DNA from: Tropicimonas sp033101155
GTDB lineage: Bacteria > Pseudomonadota > Alphaproteobacteria > Rhodobacterales > Rhodobacteraceae
Direction: 5' to 3'
NCBI RefSeq assembly: GCF_033101155.1
Contig: NZ_JAWMPX010000026.1
Span: 8,448 to 72,447 of the forward strand
Length of the DNA stretch: 64,000 nucleotides
Shown: positions 25,502-34,082 of the stretch, piece by piece
How positions within the stretch are numbered: the stretch's first letter is position 1
Layout of the letters: each line of letters starts with the position of its first letter
Translations under genes and position numbers: made by a program
Notes under the pieces: model-generated
The model's input: the letters and a program-made list of their open reading frames with translations, nothing else
Told to the model about the DNA's origin: nothing
Databases searched by the model: none

Positions 25502-27922
25502 ATGAAAACCACATCCCAGGTTTGTGTCATCGGCGGAGGCGTCGTGGGCGTTTCGGTGCTCTATCACCTGACCAAGCTCGGCTGGAGCGATGTCCTGCTC
25601 ATCGAACGTTCGGAACTGACCAGCGGCTCGACCTGGCATGCCGCTGGTGGCTTTCACACGCTCAACGGCGACACCAACATGGCCGCCCTGCAAGGTTACA
25701 CGATCCGGCTCTACAAGGAGCTGGAACAGATCACCGGCATGTCCTGCGGCCTGCACCATGTCGGCGGCATCACCCTCGCGGACAGCCAGGAGCGCTTCGA
25801 CATGCTCAAGGCCGAGCGCGCCAAGCACCGCTATATGGGGCTCGAGACAGAAATCCTGTCCCCAAGCGAAATCAAACAGATGGCAGAGCTTGTGAATGTG
25901 GACGGGATCGTCGGCGGACTCTACGATCCGCTTGACGGCCATCTCGACCCCTCCGGCACAACCCATGCCTATGCCAAGGCCGCGCGCATGGCCGGGGCGG
26001 AGATCGAGACCCATTGCATGGTGCGCGAGACCAATCCCCGGCCCGACGGCACATGGGATGTCGTCACCGACAAGGGCACAATCCATGCCGAGCATGTCGT
26101 CAATGCCGGCGGTCTCTGGGCGCGCGAGATCGCGGCAATGGCGGGTAACTACCTGCCGCTTCTGCCGATGGCGCATCAATACATCGTCACCGATGACATC
26201 CCGGAAATCGTCGCCCGCGAGACCGAGTTCCCGCATATCATGGATCCGGGAGGCGAAAGCTACATGCGCCAGGAGGGGCGCGGGCTCTGCATCGGGTTTT
26301 ATGAGAAGCCCTGCGAGGCCTGGTCGGTGGACGGCACACCCTGGGATTTCGGCCATGAACTGCTCAATGACCAGTTCGAGAAGATCGAGGAGTCCATTGC
26401 CTTTGCCTATCGCCGCGTGCCCGTTCTGGAAACCGCAGGCGTAAAATCCGTCATTCACGGCCCCTTCACCTTCGCCCCCGACGGCAATCCGTTGGTCGGG
26501 CCGGTTCCCGGCTTGCGCAACTACTGGGCCGCAGCCGCGGTCATGGCCGGGTTCAGCCAGGGCGGCGGGGTCGGCCTGACCTTGGCGCAATGGATCGTCA
26601 ACGGCCAGCCAGAGCAAAACAGCTTCGCGTTGGACGTGGCACGGTACGGAAAATGGACGACGCCGGGCTACACGATCCCCAAGGTGATCGAGAATTACCA
26701 GAACCGGTTCTCCGTCAGCTTCCCCAATGAAGAATTGCCCGCCGCCCGTCCCTTCCGGACGACGCAGATGTACGACCTCTTCAAGGGGATGAACGCCGTC
26801 TTCGGCCAGCAATACGGGCTCGAAGTGGTCAACTACTTCGCACTGCCGGGCGATGAGCCCTACGAGACCCCGAGCTTCCGCCGGTCCAATGCCTGGGAGG
26901 CGGTACGACAGGAGGTCTTGGCGGTTCGCGAAGGCGTCGGCATCAACGAGGTGCAGAATTTCGGCAAGTTCCGCGTGACCGGCCCAAATGCCCTCGCCTG
27001 GCTCGATCGGATCATGGCAGGGCGGATCCCCAAACCAGGTCGCATCGCGCTGACACCGATGCTGGACCCGGCCGGCCGCCTGATCGGCGATTTCACGATT
27101 TCCTGCCTCGCGGAAGGCGATTTCCAGCTCACCGCCTCCTATGGCGCGCAGGATTACCACCTGCGCTGGTTCGAGCAGCATCTCGACAGCGGCAGCGGCG
27201 TGCGGCTGCGCAATGTTTCCGACCGACGCACGGGGTTCCAGATCGCGGGCCCGAAAGCGCGGGATCTGCTGTCGCGCGTCACCCGCGCGGACGTCTCCAA
27301 CGAGAGCTTCCGTTTCCTCGATGTGAAACGAATGACTGTCGGCATGGCGGAGGCCATTGTCCAACGGGTCTCCTATACCGGCGACCTCGGCTACGAGATC
27401 TTCGTTTCGCCCGAAAGCCAGCGCCACCTGTGGCATGTTCTCAGCGCGGCCGGCTCCGATCTCGGCCTGCGGCCTTTCGGAATGCGGGCGATGATGTCAC
27501 TCCGGCTCGACAAGGGCTTCGGGTCCTGGCTAAGCGAATACTCCCCCGATTACACACCAGCCGAAACCGGGCTGGACCGGTTCATTGCATGGAAGAAGGA
27601 GACCGATTTCATCGGACGCGCAGCGGCGGAAGCCGAACGTAAATCGGGGCCGGCGCGCAAGCTCTGCAGCTTTATCGTCGCGGCGGGGGAGGCGGATGTC
27701 GTTGGCTATGAACCGATCTGGCTCGAGGGCGCGGTGGTCGGGTTCTGCACCTCGGGTGGCTATTCACATTATGCCGGGAAATCCGTTGCCATCGGTTTCC
27801 TGCCGGTGGACCGGATCGCCGAGGGGCTCGACGTCGAGATCGAGATATTAGGTGAGATGTGCGCGGCAACGCTCTGCACAACGCCGCTCTTCGACGCCGA
27901 CGGCGTCCGCATGCGCGGCTGA
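25502..27922 (+). CDS. FAD-dependent oxidoreductase/GcvT-type methyltransferase (dimethylglycine or sarcosine dehydrogenase-like)
   Basis: An 806-residue fusion. The N-terminal DAO domain starts CVIGGGVVGVSVLYHL, then GSTWHAAGG, in which the His is the usual covalent FAD attachment site. The middle is the FAO/GcvT linker and the C-terminal half is a folate-binding GcvT domain (VSYTGDLGYEIFV, GMRAMMSLRLDKGFGSW). Family members oxidatively demethylate dimethylglycine, sarcosine or related compounds and pass the C1 unit to tetrahydrofolate. GGAGGGCTCC precedes the ATG at 25502. Glycine betaine or DMSP-related osmolyte catabolism would fit a marine host, but the substrate is not determined. Confidence 0.9.
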   Translation: MKTTSQVCVIGGGVVGVSVLYHLTKLGWSDVLLIERSELTSGSTWHAAGGFHTLNGDTNMAALQGYTIRLYKELEQITGMSCGLHHVGGITLADSQERFDMLKAERAKHRYMGLETEILSPSEIKQMAELVNVDGIVGGLYDPLDGHLDPSGTTHAYAKAARMAGAEIETHCMVRETNPRPDGTWDVVTDKGTIHAEHVVNAGGLWAREIAAMAGNYLPLLPMAHQYIVTDDIPEIVARETEFPHIMDPGGESYMRQEGRGLCIGFYEKPCEAWSVDGTPWDFGHELLNDQFEKIEESIAFAYRRVPVLETAGVKSVIHGPFTFAPDGNPLVGPVPGLRNYWAAAAVMAGFSQGGGVGLTLAQWIVNGQPEQNSFALDVARYGKWTTPGYTIPKVIENYQNRFSVSFPNEELPAARPFRTTQMYDLFKGMNAVFGQQYGLEVVNYFALPGDEPYETPSFRRSNAWEAVRQEVLAVREGVGINEVQNFGKFRVTGPNALAWLDRIMAGRIPKPGRIALTPMLDPAGRLIGDFTISCLAEGDFQLTASYGAQDYHLRWFEQHLDSGSGVRLRNVSDRRTGFQIAGPKARDLLSRVTRADVSNESFRFLDVKRMTVGMAEAIVQRVSYTGDLGYEIFVSPESQRHLWHVLSAAGSDLGLRPFGMRAMMSLRLDKGFGSWLSEYSPDYTPAETGLDRFIAWKKETDFIGRAAAEAERKSGPARKLCSFIVAAGEADVVGYEPIWLEGAVVGFCTSGGYSHYAGKSVAIGFLPVDRIAEGLDVEIEILGEMCAATLCTTPLFDADGVRMRG

Positions 27923-27997
27923 AATTCGGGACGGAAAAAAACGGGGATGGACGGCGAGCAGCGCGCCCACCCCCAGAGAAACGCCGTCCTTGGGGGA

Positions 27998-28360
27998 TCA
28001 ATGCAGCCGTGCTGCCGCCCCGTCCTGCGGCGCGAATCCGCGTTCAAACTCCAGTTTTCCTGTCTGGGAAGAGATCCTGCCGGCCAGGGGCAGTGCCTGA
28101 GGCGCGTCGCGCCGGCTCCCCTCCTTGCCCAACATCACCCGTATCGTCGCCCGTTTGTCGGGCCCGCTTCGGCTCATCGCCATCCACAGGACCGAAAGTA
28201 CACCACTTTCGACCAACACCCTGTCACCGGGACGGAGCCCGGCGACAGGTCTTGGTCCGGAAGGTGTCTCCACCCTGTCCCCCGGCCGATGGACGCGCAG
28301 CACTTGTCGTGCGGACACACCGTCGGCCGACGGCATCGCTGCCAGCTTTTGTTCTGCCAT
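27998..28360 (-). CDS. Small Hint-domain-like protein
   Basis: A 120-residue protein. Residues 23-75 (VHRPGDRVETPSGPRPV, then LRPGDRVLV and VLSVLWMAMSR) align by eye with the start of the Hint domain of the large RTX protein nearby (CFTPGTRVATPSGEKLV, then VGDEIITR). The catalytic first Cys is replaced, here by His/Val surroundings, so self-cleavage is not expected. AGAGGCAGAT precedes the ATG. Assignment is by pattern only. Confidence 0.65.
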   Translation of the reverse strand: MAEQKLAAMPSADGVSARQVLRVHRPGDRVETPSGPRPVAGLRPGDRVLVESGVLSVLWMAMSRSGPDKRATIRVMLGKEGSRRDAPQALPLAGRISSQTGKLEFERGFAPQDGAAARLH

Positions 28361-28930
28361 ATCTGCCTCTTCGGCGGCGTTTCTTAGTGAGCCGTCCGTT
28401 ATGGGCTGAAGTTAACATCCGCGTGATTCGCTTGGGCAGCGGGAAATGAAACGGCGCGGAACTCGCTGGAAAGGTGAGTCTTTTGGGGGACACCTGACCA
28501 GAGGCGGGGGCGACCCTGGAAGGGCCCGTGCCGGATCGGCGTGCGGTGAAGCCGTTCGCCGCGGTTGGACCGGTCCGGGAGAACAGTCGTGCCAGCACCT
28601 GCCCGTACGCTGGCGCGAAAGCAATCGTACTCAGCACGTTTTCTCTACCAAGTCCGAAGAAGACCTCTCCGCTGCGTGTAGGCGACAAAGCGTCAGCTCG
28701 CCGGAACGAAACAGCGCTGCGTTCCGGCCATTGCAAGCAATCGCATAGAGAGGGCATGCATCAGAATGCCGGACTGGACGACGCCGTCGGCTTGGTTCCG
28801 TGCTCATCACCGGTCTGCTCAGAAGTCCTCACGCTGCTCCGAGACGACATGGATCTAATCCTGAGAGCCAAATGCACAAAGGGGAAGCGAAACCGCTTCC
28901 CCCAGGCCCTGTGCCCCCACCCAGAGCCGA
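28361..28930. other. Intergenic region between the two Hint-type genes
   Basis: The 570 bp hold no convincing ORF; frames present lack ribosome binding sites and coding-like composition. An 8-bp stem CCGGAACG/CGTTCCGG lies at 28701-28727, function unknown. The RTX-gene terminator lies at its right end. Confidence 0.55.
28876..28902 (-). terminator. Intrinsic terminator after the RTX-Hint gene
   Basis: On the minus strand GGGGAAGCG and CGCTTCCCC form a perfect 9-bp stem with loop GTTT, followed by TTTGTG. It lies about 28 bp beyond the stop codon. The short T-tract makes it moderately strong. Confidence 0.75.
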
Positions 28931-31900
28931 CTATTGCTGTAGCAGCACCGCCTCGTGCCTCTTCAGCGTCCGGCGCGCGGCGACATAGTCGTCGCGACCA
29001 TTTTGTCTGCCGAGGTCCGGGAAAAGCTCCAGGATCTCGTCCCGCTGAGCGCTGTCGATCCCGTTCAGCGTGTAGTCACCCGGTTGGAAACTCTCGGTCC
29101 AGGCGCCGTCCGCAAGAACCACCTCATGGCAATCGAACATGAAGTGGATATAGGTCGTCTGCAACTGCGGCAGCCGCCTGATGCCGTGTCGTCCGACCAG
29201 GTGTTTGGCCGCGACCAGGACCTCGTGTTCGGCGAAGTAGAGCGAGGTACGATCGTCGGCAACCAGCATACGGTGGTTCGGCGAAACAAGCATGTCGCGC
29301 TCGGGCAAATCGTCGCCAAGCGAACCGGCCGGGATCAGGATCGGTTGCAGATGCGGCACCTTCGAGAGCTTGCCATAATCCAGCGCCTTCCGACCGGACC
29401 AGCGAACCTCCTGCACACCATTGTCGCGGGTGATGATCTCGTCTCCGACGCAGATTTCCTCAACCAGCTTTTCTCCCGACGGCGTTGCGACGCGGGTCCC
29501 CGGTGTGAAGCAAGGGATGACATTCTCGATCTCGGAGAAGGTCGCGATTCCGGCGACCGTCGTTCCATCGGCCTCGTAGAAGGTGACGGTGCCGGACTCG
29601 GTGGTCGGATCGCCATTGGTCCAGTTCACCGTCAGTGGGTTGGCATAGCCGGTCAGGTCGATCGTGTCATTGTCGTCGCCGGCTTCACCGCCGAAGACGA
29701 CATCGCCCGGTCCAACCTGGAAGAAGGTATCCGCATCGGCGCCACCGAAAGCGACATCGACATCAGTATCGTCGCCAAGCGACAGACTGTCCGCACCGCC
29801 ATCGCCATAGAGGACATCCTTGCCCTCGCCCGCGACCAGCGTGTCGGCCGAATTGTCGTTGGTGGTGCTGTCGACCGCATCGGCATCGCCACCCACCAGC
29901 ACGTCATTGCCGGCACCGCCGATCAACTCGTCCTGTCCGGAACCACCGACGAGAACGTCATTGCCCTCCCCGCCCTCGAGCAGGTCTACGCCCTCGTCGC
30001 CGCGCAGCTGGTCATCACCGTCGCCGCCGGCCAACGCGTCATTGCCTTCCTCGCCGCGAATGATGTCATTGCCCGCACCGCCATCGACATCATCATCCCC
30101 GGAACCGGCCAGAACATAGTCATTGCCCAGCCCGGATTCGATGACGTCCTGCCCCGCGTAGCCGCGGACCACATCGTCATAGCCGCCAAGCCCGGGGAGC
30201 GAGACGCCGTCATCGATCTGGTCGCCCTCGGCATCGACATAGCTGCTGTCCATGATGTCGTCGCCGGAGGTGCCGTCGACGATAAGATCCGAAGTGATAT
30301 CCGGCAGGTCGGTGACTTCACGGGTCGCGGTCTCCGCGCCGGTGGCCGCAACGGGCTCTGGCTCGGGGATCACATAGCTGATGTTCTCGGTATTTTCGAA
30401 GGTCGCTGTCGAAACCGGGGTTTCCGAGCCGAAATCGAGAAAGCTGATCGTGCCGGAGGTCGGGTCCGTCGGGTCGTCATATTCGATGATCGCCGGGCCG
30501 GAGAGCACCATCGTGTCCTCGCCATCTCCGCCATCGATATGGTCACCTTCCGCGACACCGACGAAGAGATCGTCGCCCGCATCGCCCGACTGGGTATCCG
30601 CGCCCTCGCCGCCGACGATCACATCCGATCCCTCACCGCCGGAGATCACGTCGTCGCCTTTGTCGCCGAAGAGGATATCGCCATCATCGCCGCCATCGAT
30701 CACGTCATTGCCGTCACCGCCGCCGATAAGGTCGCGCCCCGCGTCGCCGAGGATCCTGTCATCGCCTTCGCCGCCAAGAATCAGGTCGGTATCTGCGCCG
30801 CCCTCTATATGATCGTCGCCCTGGCCACCAAGGATGACATCCTCGCCGGTGCCGCCAGAGATGATGTCCTCATCGATACCACCATCGATAAAGTCATTGC
30901 CGGCATCGCCGAAGATCGTGTCGTCGTCGTCCTGACCATAAATCGTGTCATTGCCGTCGCCGCCACGGATCACGTCCATGCCGTTATCCTGGACCGGATC
31001 CGCGCCGTATGTATCGGTGCCGTCATCCTTGATGTTCAGCGGATCGAACTCGTAACCGAAGCCGAGGCCGCCATAGATCACGTCATCGCCCGCGCCGCCG
31101 TCGATATCGTCGGAGCCCTCGCCGCCAATGATCGTGTCGGCCCCCTCGCCGCCCAGGATCGTGTCGGCGTCGAGCCCGCCATCAATCATGTCGTCGCCGT
31201 CGCCGCCATCAATGTAGTCTGCATCGTCGCCGGTGGTGATCGTGTCATTGCCGGCGCCGCCAAGGACCGTGTCCATGTCATCCGTCGTGTCGCGGTCGGC
31301 CGGAATCACCGGGGTGCGGGGATATTCGAAACCGAGGTCAGGAAACGCATCGCCGGTCGAAGAAGTGTCGATCACATCGTTGCCATCGCCACCATCGACC
31401 GTATCGGAGCCGTCTCCGCCAGTGATGGTGTCATTGCCGCCACCGCCGTAGATCTCGTCATCTCCCGCGCCACCGTCGAGGATGTCGTCTCCCTCGGCGC
31501 TGTCATCATATCCCACGGCATCAGAGCTGTAGTCGACATGCGCATTGTCGAAACTGGCGCCTGAAGCCCCGAGATCCACGCTCACGACCACATCGTTGAA
31601 ATCCCCGCCGCATCCCGACTGATCCTCGAAGGCAATGGTCACGGCGCCGGAGGTCGGGTCGATGCCGACAAGCTCGGTATGTTCCCTGCCGTCCGAGTTG
31701 AGGTCGACATTGTCGCCATAACCGGAGGACAGGAACGTCCCCTCGGGGCTGATAATGCCGATGCCGACGATATCGCCCGGTGAGACCTCGTACTCGTAGG
31801 TGTTCCCGCTCTCATGCAGGGTGTTCGAGCTGAGCATTTCCAGGTTGGTGATCTCACCCGTGTCCGGGTCGATCGTGTAGACGAAGAGCTTGTTGGCGTA

Positions 31901-32644
31901 GGACACCGTCGTCCCCTCGCCCAGCGTGATCGTCACCGTGTCCTTCTCGACCTGGGCGCGGTCGCCCCAGATCTCGTCATCGTCCGCGCCGCCATAGACC
32001 TCGTCATCGCCCGCACCAGCCCAAACGATGTCGTCATCCGCGGCCTCTCCGGGCAGGATGGCGTCGCCACCGTCGATCGTGTCGCCTTCGGGATCGCCGG
32101 TATAGCCGAGGCTGATGAAGTCGTCGTTCTCCGTGCCCTCGACAATGCCGTCAGGATCGCCGGGACGGTCGATGGAAAAGGCGAGGTCGTCAATCGCGCC
32201 GGAGATAGGGTTCGTGACCTCCATCACGTAGACGCCTTCGCAATCGATATCGACGAGGCAGGAACCGCCATTCGCCGTGCTCGGAAGGTCGATCATCTTG
32301 AGAACGTCGCCATTCTCGTCATAGCAGGTGATCGTGCCGCCTTGCTCGAAATCGAGCAGGTTCAACGACTGGACATGGGCCGCGCTGTCGAACTCAAAGG
32401 TGATCGTGCCACCCGACGCGTTATCGTCGGGATCGCTTGAATCGCCATCCTCGGAAATGATCAGAACATTCCCCGCCGTGTCCGAAGCGAGATCTGTATC
32501 CCCTCCTGTCGGGTTGGCCGTGTCGAAGATCATCGCTGGATTGCAGACGTTCGAAGTCGAGATCGTGACGCCTTTGTCCGCGTATTGATCACTGACGACA
32601 GCCCCGGTGGCCAGATCGTTGAAATCCAGAATGATGTTGCTCAT
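28931..32644 (-). CDS. RTX calcium-binding repeat protein with DUF4114 and C-terminal Hint domain
   Basis: A 1237-residue, very acidic protein. An N-terminal beta-rich domain (about 1-155) is followed by RTX nonapeptides (about 160-230), a DUF4114-like domain (about 232-360, with FEDQSGCGGDFNDVVV), long arrays of GGxGxDxUx repeats (about 385-705 and 800-1010), and a Hint_2 domain starting at Cys1045 (CFTPGTRVATPSGEKLVEE). No N-terminal signal peptide is seen, so export by a type I system is likely; no such transporter lies in the window. AGGAGCCGGCA precedes the ATG. Probably a secreted or surface protein; Hint cleavage activity is untested. Confidence 0.9.
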   Translation of the reverse strand: MSNIILDFNDLATGAVVSDQYADKGVTISTSNVCNPAMIFDTANPTGGDTDLASDTAGNVLIISEDGDSSDPDDNASGGTITFEFDSAAHVQSLNLLDFEQGGTITCYDENGDVLKMIDLPSTANGGSCLVDIDCEGVYVMEVTNPISGAIDDLAFSIDRPGDPDGIVEGTENDDFISLGYTGDPEGDTIDGGDAILPGEAADDDIVWAGAGDDEVYGGADDDEIWGDRAQVEKDTVTITLGEGTTVSYANKLFVYTIDPDTGEITNLEMLSSNTLHESGNTYEYEVSPGDIVGIGIISPEGTFLSSGYGDNVDLNSDGREHTELVGIDPTSGAVTIAFEDQSGCGGDFNDVVVSVDLGASGASFDNAHVDYSSDAVGYDDSAEGDDILDGGAGDDEIYGGGGNDTITGGDGSDTVDGGDGNDVIDTSSTGDAFPDLGFEYPRTPVIPADRDTTDDMDTVLGGAGNDTITTGDDADYIDGGDGDDMIDGGLDADTILGGEGADTIIGGEGSDDIDGGAGDDVIYGGLGFGYEFDPLNIKDDGTDTYGADPVQDNGMDVIRGGDGNDTIYGQDDDDTIFGDAGNDFIDGGIDEDIISGGTGEDVILGGQGDDHIEGGADTDLILGGEGDDRILGDAGRDLIGGGDGNDVIDGGDDGDILFGDKGDDVISGGEGSDVIVGGEGADTQSGDAGDDLFVGVAEGDHIDGGDGEDTMVLSGPAIIEYDDPTDPTSGTISFLDFGSETPVSTATFENTENISYVIPEPEPVAATGAETATREVTDLPDITSDLIVDGTSGDDIMDSSYVDAEGDQIDDGVSLPGLGGYDDVVRGYAGQDVIESGLGNDYVLAGSGDDDVDGGAGNDIIRGEEGNDALAGGDGDDQLRGDEGVDLLEGGEGNDVLVGGSGQDELIGGAGNDVLVGGDADAVDSTTNDNSADTLVAGEGKDVLYGDGGADSLSLGDDTDVDVAFGGADADTFFQVGPGDVVFGGEAGDDNDTIDLTGYANPLTVNWTNGDPTTESGTVTFYEADGTTVAGIATFSEIENVIPCFTPGTRVATPSGEKLVEEICVGDEIITRDNGVQEVRWSGRKALDYGKLSKVPHLQPILIPAGSLGDDLPERDMLVSPNHRMLVADDRTSLYFAEHEVLVAAKHLVGRHGIRRLPQLQTTYIHFMFDCHEVVLADGAWTESFQPGDYTLNGIDSAQRDEILELFPDLGRQNGRDDYVAARRTLKRHEAVLLQQ

Positions 32645-32907
32645 TGCCGGCTCCTGTCAAATCCGCCACGGCGCAGCGGCAGTATGGCCCCGGGAGAATT
32701 AAAATTTTCATACATACTCAAATCGCGGAGGTTCGTGTCGCCGGCAGCCAACTCCGGGCCGACCGGGTAAGGCTGTCGGCTCCTTTCGGTCGCCATGCCG
32801 GTTTCCTCCATCATTCGCATCCGTGTTTCAGGCGACATTCGCAGAAAGGCGACCGCCGCACTGTCAGACCGAGCCGTGAAGAAACGGAAAAGCGATCGGA
32901 GGCCCAT
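32641..32907 (-). CDS. Possible small protein overlapping the RTX gene start
   Basis: An 88-residue frame whose stop overlaps the RTX gene's ATG by 4 bp (ATGA). It is basic at the N-terminus and carries SPETRMRMMEETGMATERSRQPYPVG. It has no clear ribosome binding site and no recognised domain. The overlap favours a real, coupled gene, yet the RTX gene has its own good ribosome binding site. Confidence 0.45.
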   Translation of the reverse strand: MGLRSLFRFFTARSDSAAVAFLRMSPETRMRMMEETGMATERSRQPYPVGPELAAGDTNLRDLSMYENFNSPGAILPLRRGGFDRSRQ

Positions 32908-33504
32908 GGGATGTTGACGACAGCCGTCAGCCGTCGTGACACCCGGTCTTCCCGGATGCCGTCACACCTCATACGTCCACACTTTCCGTTAAATGGCGGC
33001 AGCCATAACGCTGTGCGCGGCCGCCCCCGCAGCCTGCAAATATCGCCCCCCAGTTGGGTTGATTGGTGATACCGCGTGGAGTTGCCTCCAAGGAAGCGAA
33101 AATTGTCAGGAAAGTGGCAGCGGCCCTCTGCCAAAGTGTCGAAAACACTGGATTTAATAGTTAACGACGGGTCCGTCATGGACCCGGATTGTTTCCACAA
33201 GGGGGCTCAGAGACACCAGTTTTCCAACGGTTTCGGCGTGTTTTTCACCGGTTGGAGGTGATCGTTTTTTCAAACCTGCCAGAATGGACAGGTTCCGTCC
33301 GTCCAGTCGTTTCCACTTGGGTTACGAAATAAAATTTCGCCACACCTGCGCCACGATCTCGCCACAAATCAGAAAAAATCTCCAACAGGGTTAACCACTG
33401 GTTGTCGCATCGTCACCAATCACGCGGATAGCGCGAGACTGTGATGAAAAAGCGGGCCAGCCTGCCGTTTGAAGCCCGAATCAAAGCCCGAAGCAACGCG
33501 CCGA
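32908..33504. other. Long intergenic region upstream of the RTX gene
   Basis: These 597 bp are AT-richer than the surroundings and hold no supported gene. Present are a GGGTCC/GGACCC hairpin (about 33168-33185), a CGAAAT/ATTTCG inverted repeat near 33325-33339, the GCCAC triplet at 33339-33365, and TTAA-N7-TTGT at about 33391. Probable regulatory region for the leftward RTX transcript. Confidence 0.5.
33339..33365 (+). promoter_or_regulatory. GCCAC triplet with 11-bp period
   Basis: GCCAC begins at 33339, 33350 and 33361, so three copies share an exact 11-bp spacing and lie on the same face of the helix. The same arrangement occurs at 21843-21869. This suggests a binding site for one cooperative DNA-binding protein; the factor is unknown. 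Confidence 0.5.
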
Positions 33505-34002
33505 TCAGACCGGCGACTGGCCGTCGGGCATGTCGATCCCCGGCAGCCAGGGCTTGAGATCGACCAGCGGTGTACCGTCCAGGCAATCGATGGCATCGAT
33601 CTCGATCACGCCGCTCTGGAGATCCAACGCGCGAATTGTGACGGCGGACATCGCCAGCGGGTTGGGCCGGTTTGGCGATCGCAGGGCAAAGGTGCCACGC
33701 GGCGCGTCCGTGTGGCGCGGATTCTGCACGATGAGGTCGCGGCGCGCGCGGTCCATCCAGTAGATCGCCATCAGATGCCGCCCCGGTTCCAGACCGGCCA
33801 GCCCCGCCGCGTAGCCCGGCTCCAGCTCGATCCGCGCCCCCTGCCCGCTCTCGCGCGCGGCCGAGATGTTGCGCGGACAGCTCTGCCGGTCGGTCCAGGG
33901 GCTGCGAATGCGGCCGATGAAGGCAACCTTGGCCGTGGCGCTGGCTTCGGGGTCGAACCCCAGCACTTCCTCGCCGTCGCGGATCTCCGGTCTGTCACTC
34001 AT
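33505..34002 (-). CDS. trmO: TrmO-like tRNA (t6A37) N6-methyltransferase
   Basis: A 165-residue protein of the YaeB/VirR (TsaA) beta-barrel family. FIGRIRSPW, the SAM-binding CPRNISAARESGQGARIEL-like stretch (CPRNISAARESG) and SPNRPNPLAMSAV are conserved. The family methylates N6-threonylcarbamoyladenosine in tRNA. It is shorter than E. coli TrmO (235 residues), as in many alphaproteobacteria. Confidence 0.85.
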   Translation of the reverse strand: MSDRPEIRDGEEVLGFDPEASATAKVAFIGRIRSPWTDRQSCPRNISAARESGQGARIELEPGYAAGLAGLEPGRHLMAIYWMDRARRDLIVQNPRHTDAPRGTFALRSPNRPNPLAMSAVTIRALDLQSGVIEIDAIDCLDGTPLVDLKPWLPGIDMPDGQSPV

Positions 34003-34082
34003 CGGCCCTGTCCTTCGCTTAACCCTGTCCTCGCAGATGACGGGTTCCGGCGGCCGCCGCCATGTGAGCCTCCGTCGCAGCC

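Noticed and set aside
23954..27436. 1160-residue open frame on the minus strand
   Set aside because: Shadow of the acyl-CoA synthetase and GcvT-type genes, whose motifs are unmistakable on the plus strand; long antisense frames are common in GC-rich DNA.
28955..31564. 869-residue open frame on the plus strand opposite the RTX gene
   Set aside because: It is the antisense reading of the RTX repeats, with an artificial repeat-like Ile/Val/Ala composition; the minus-strand protein has clear domains, a ribosome binding site and a terminator.
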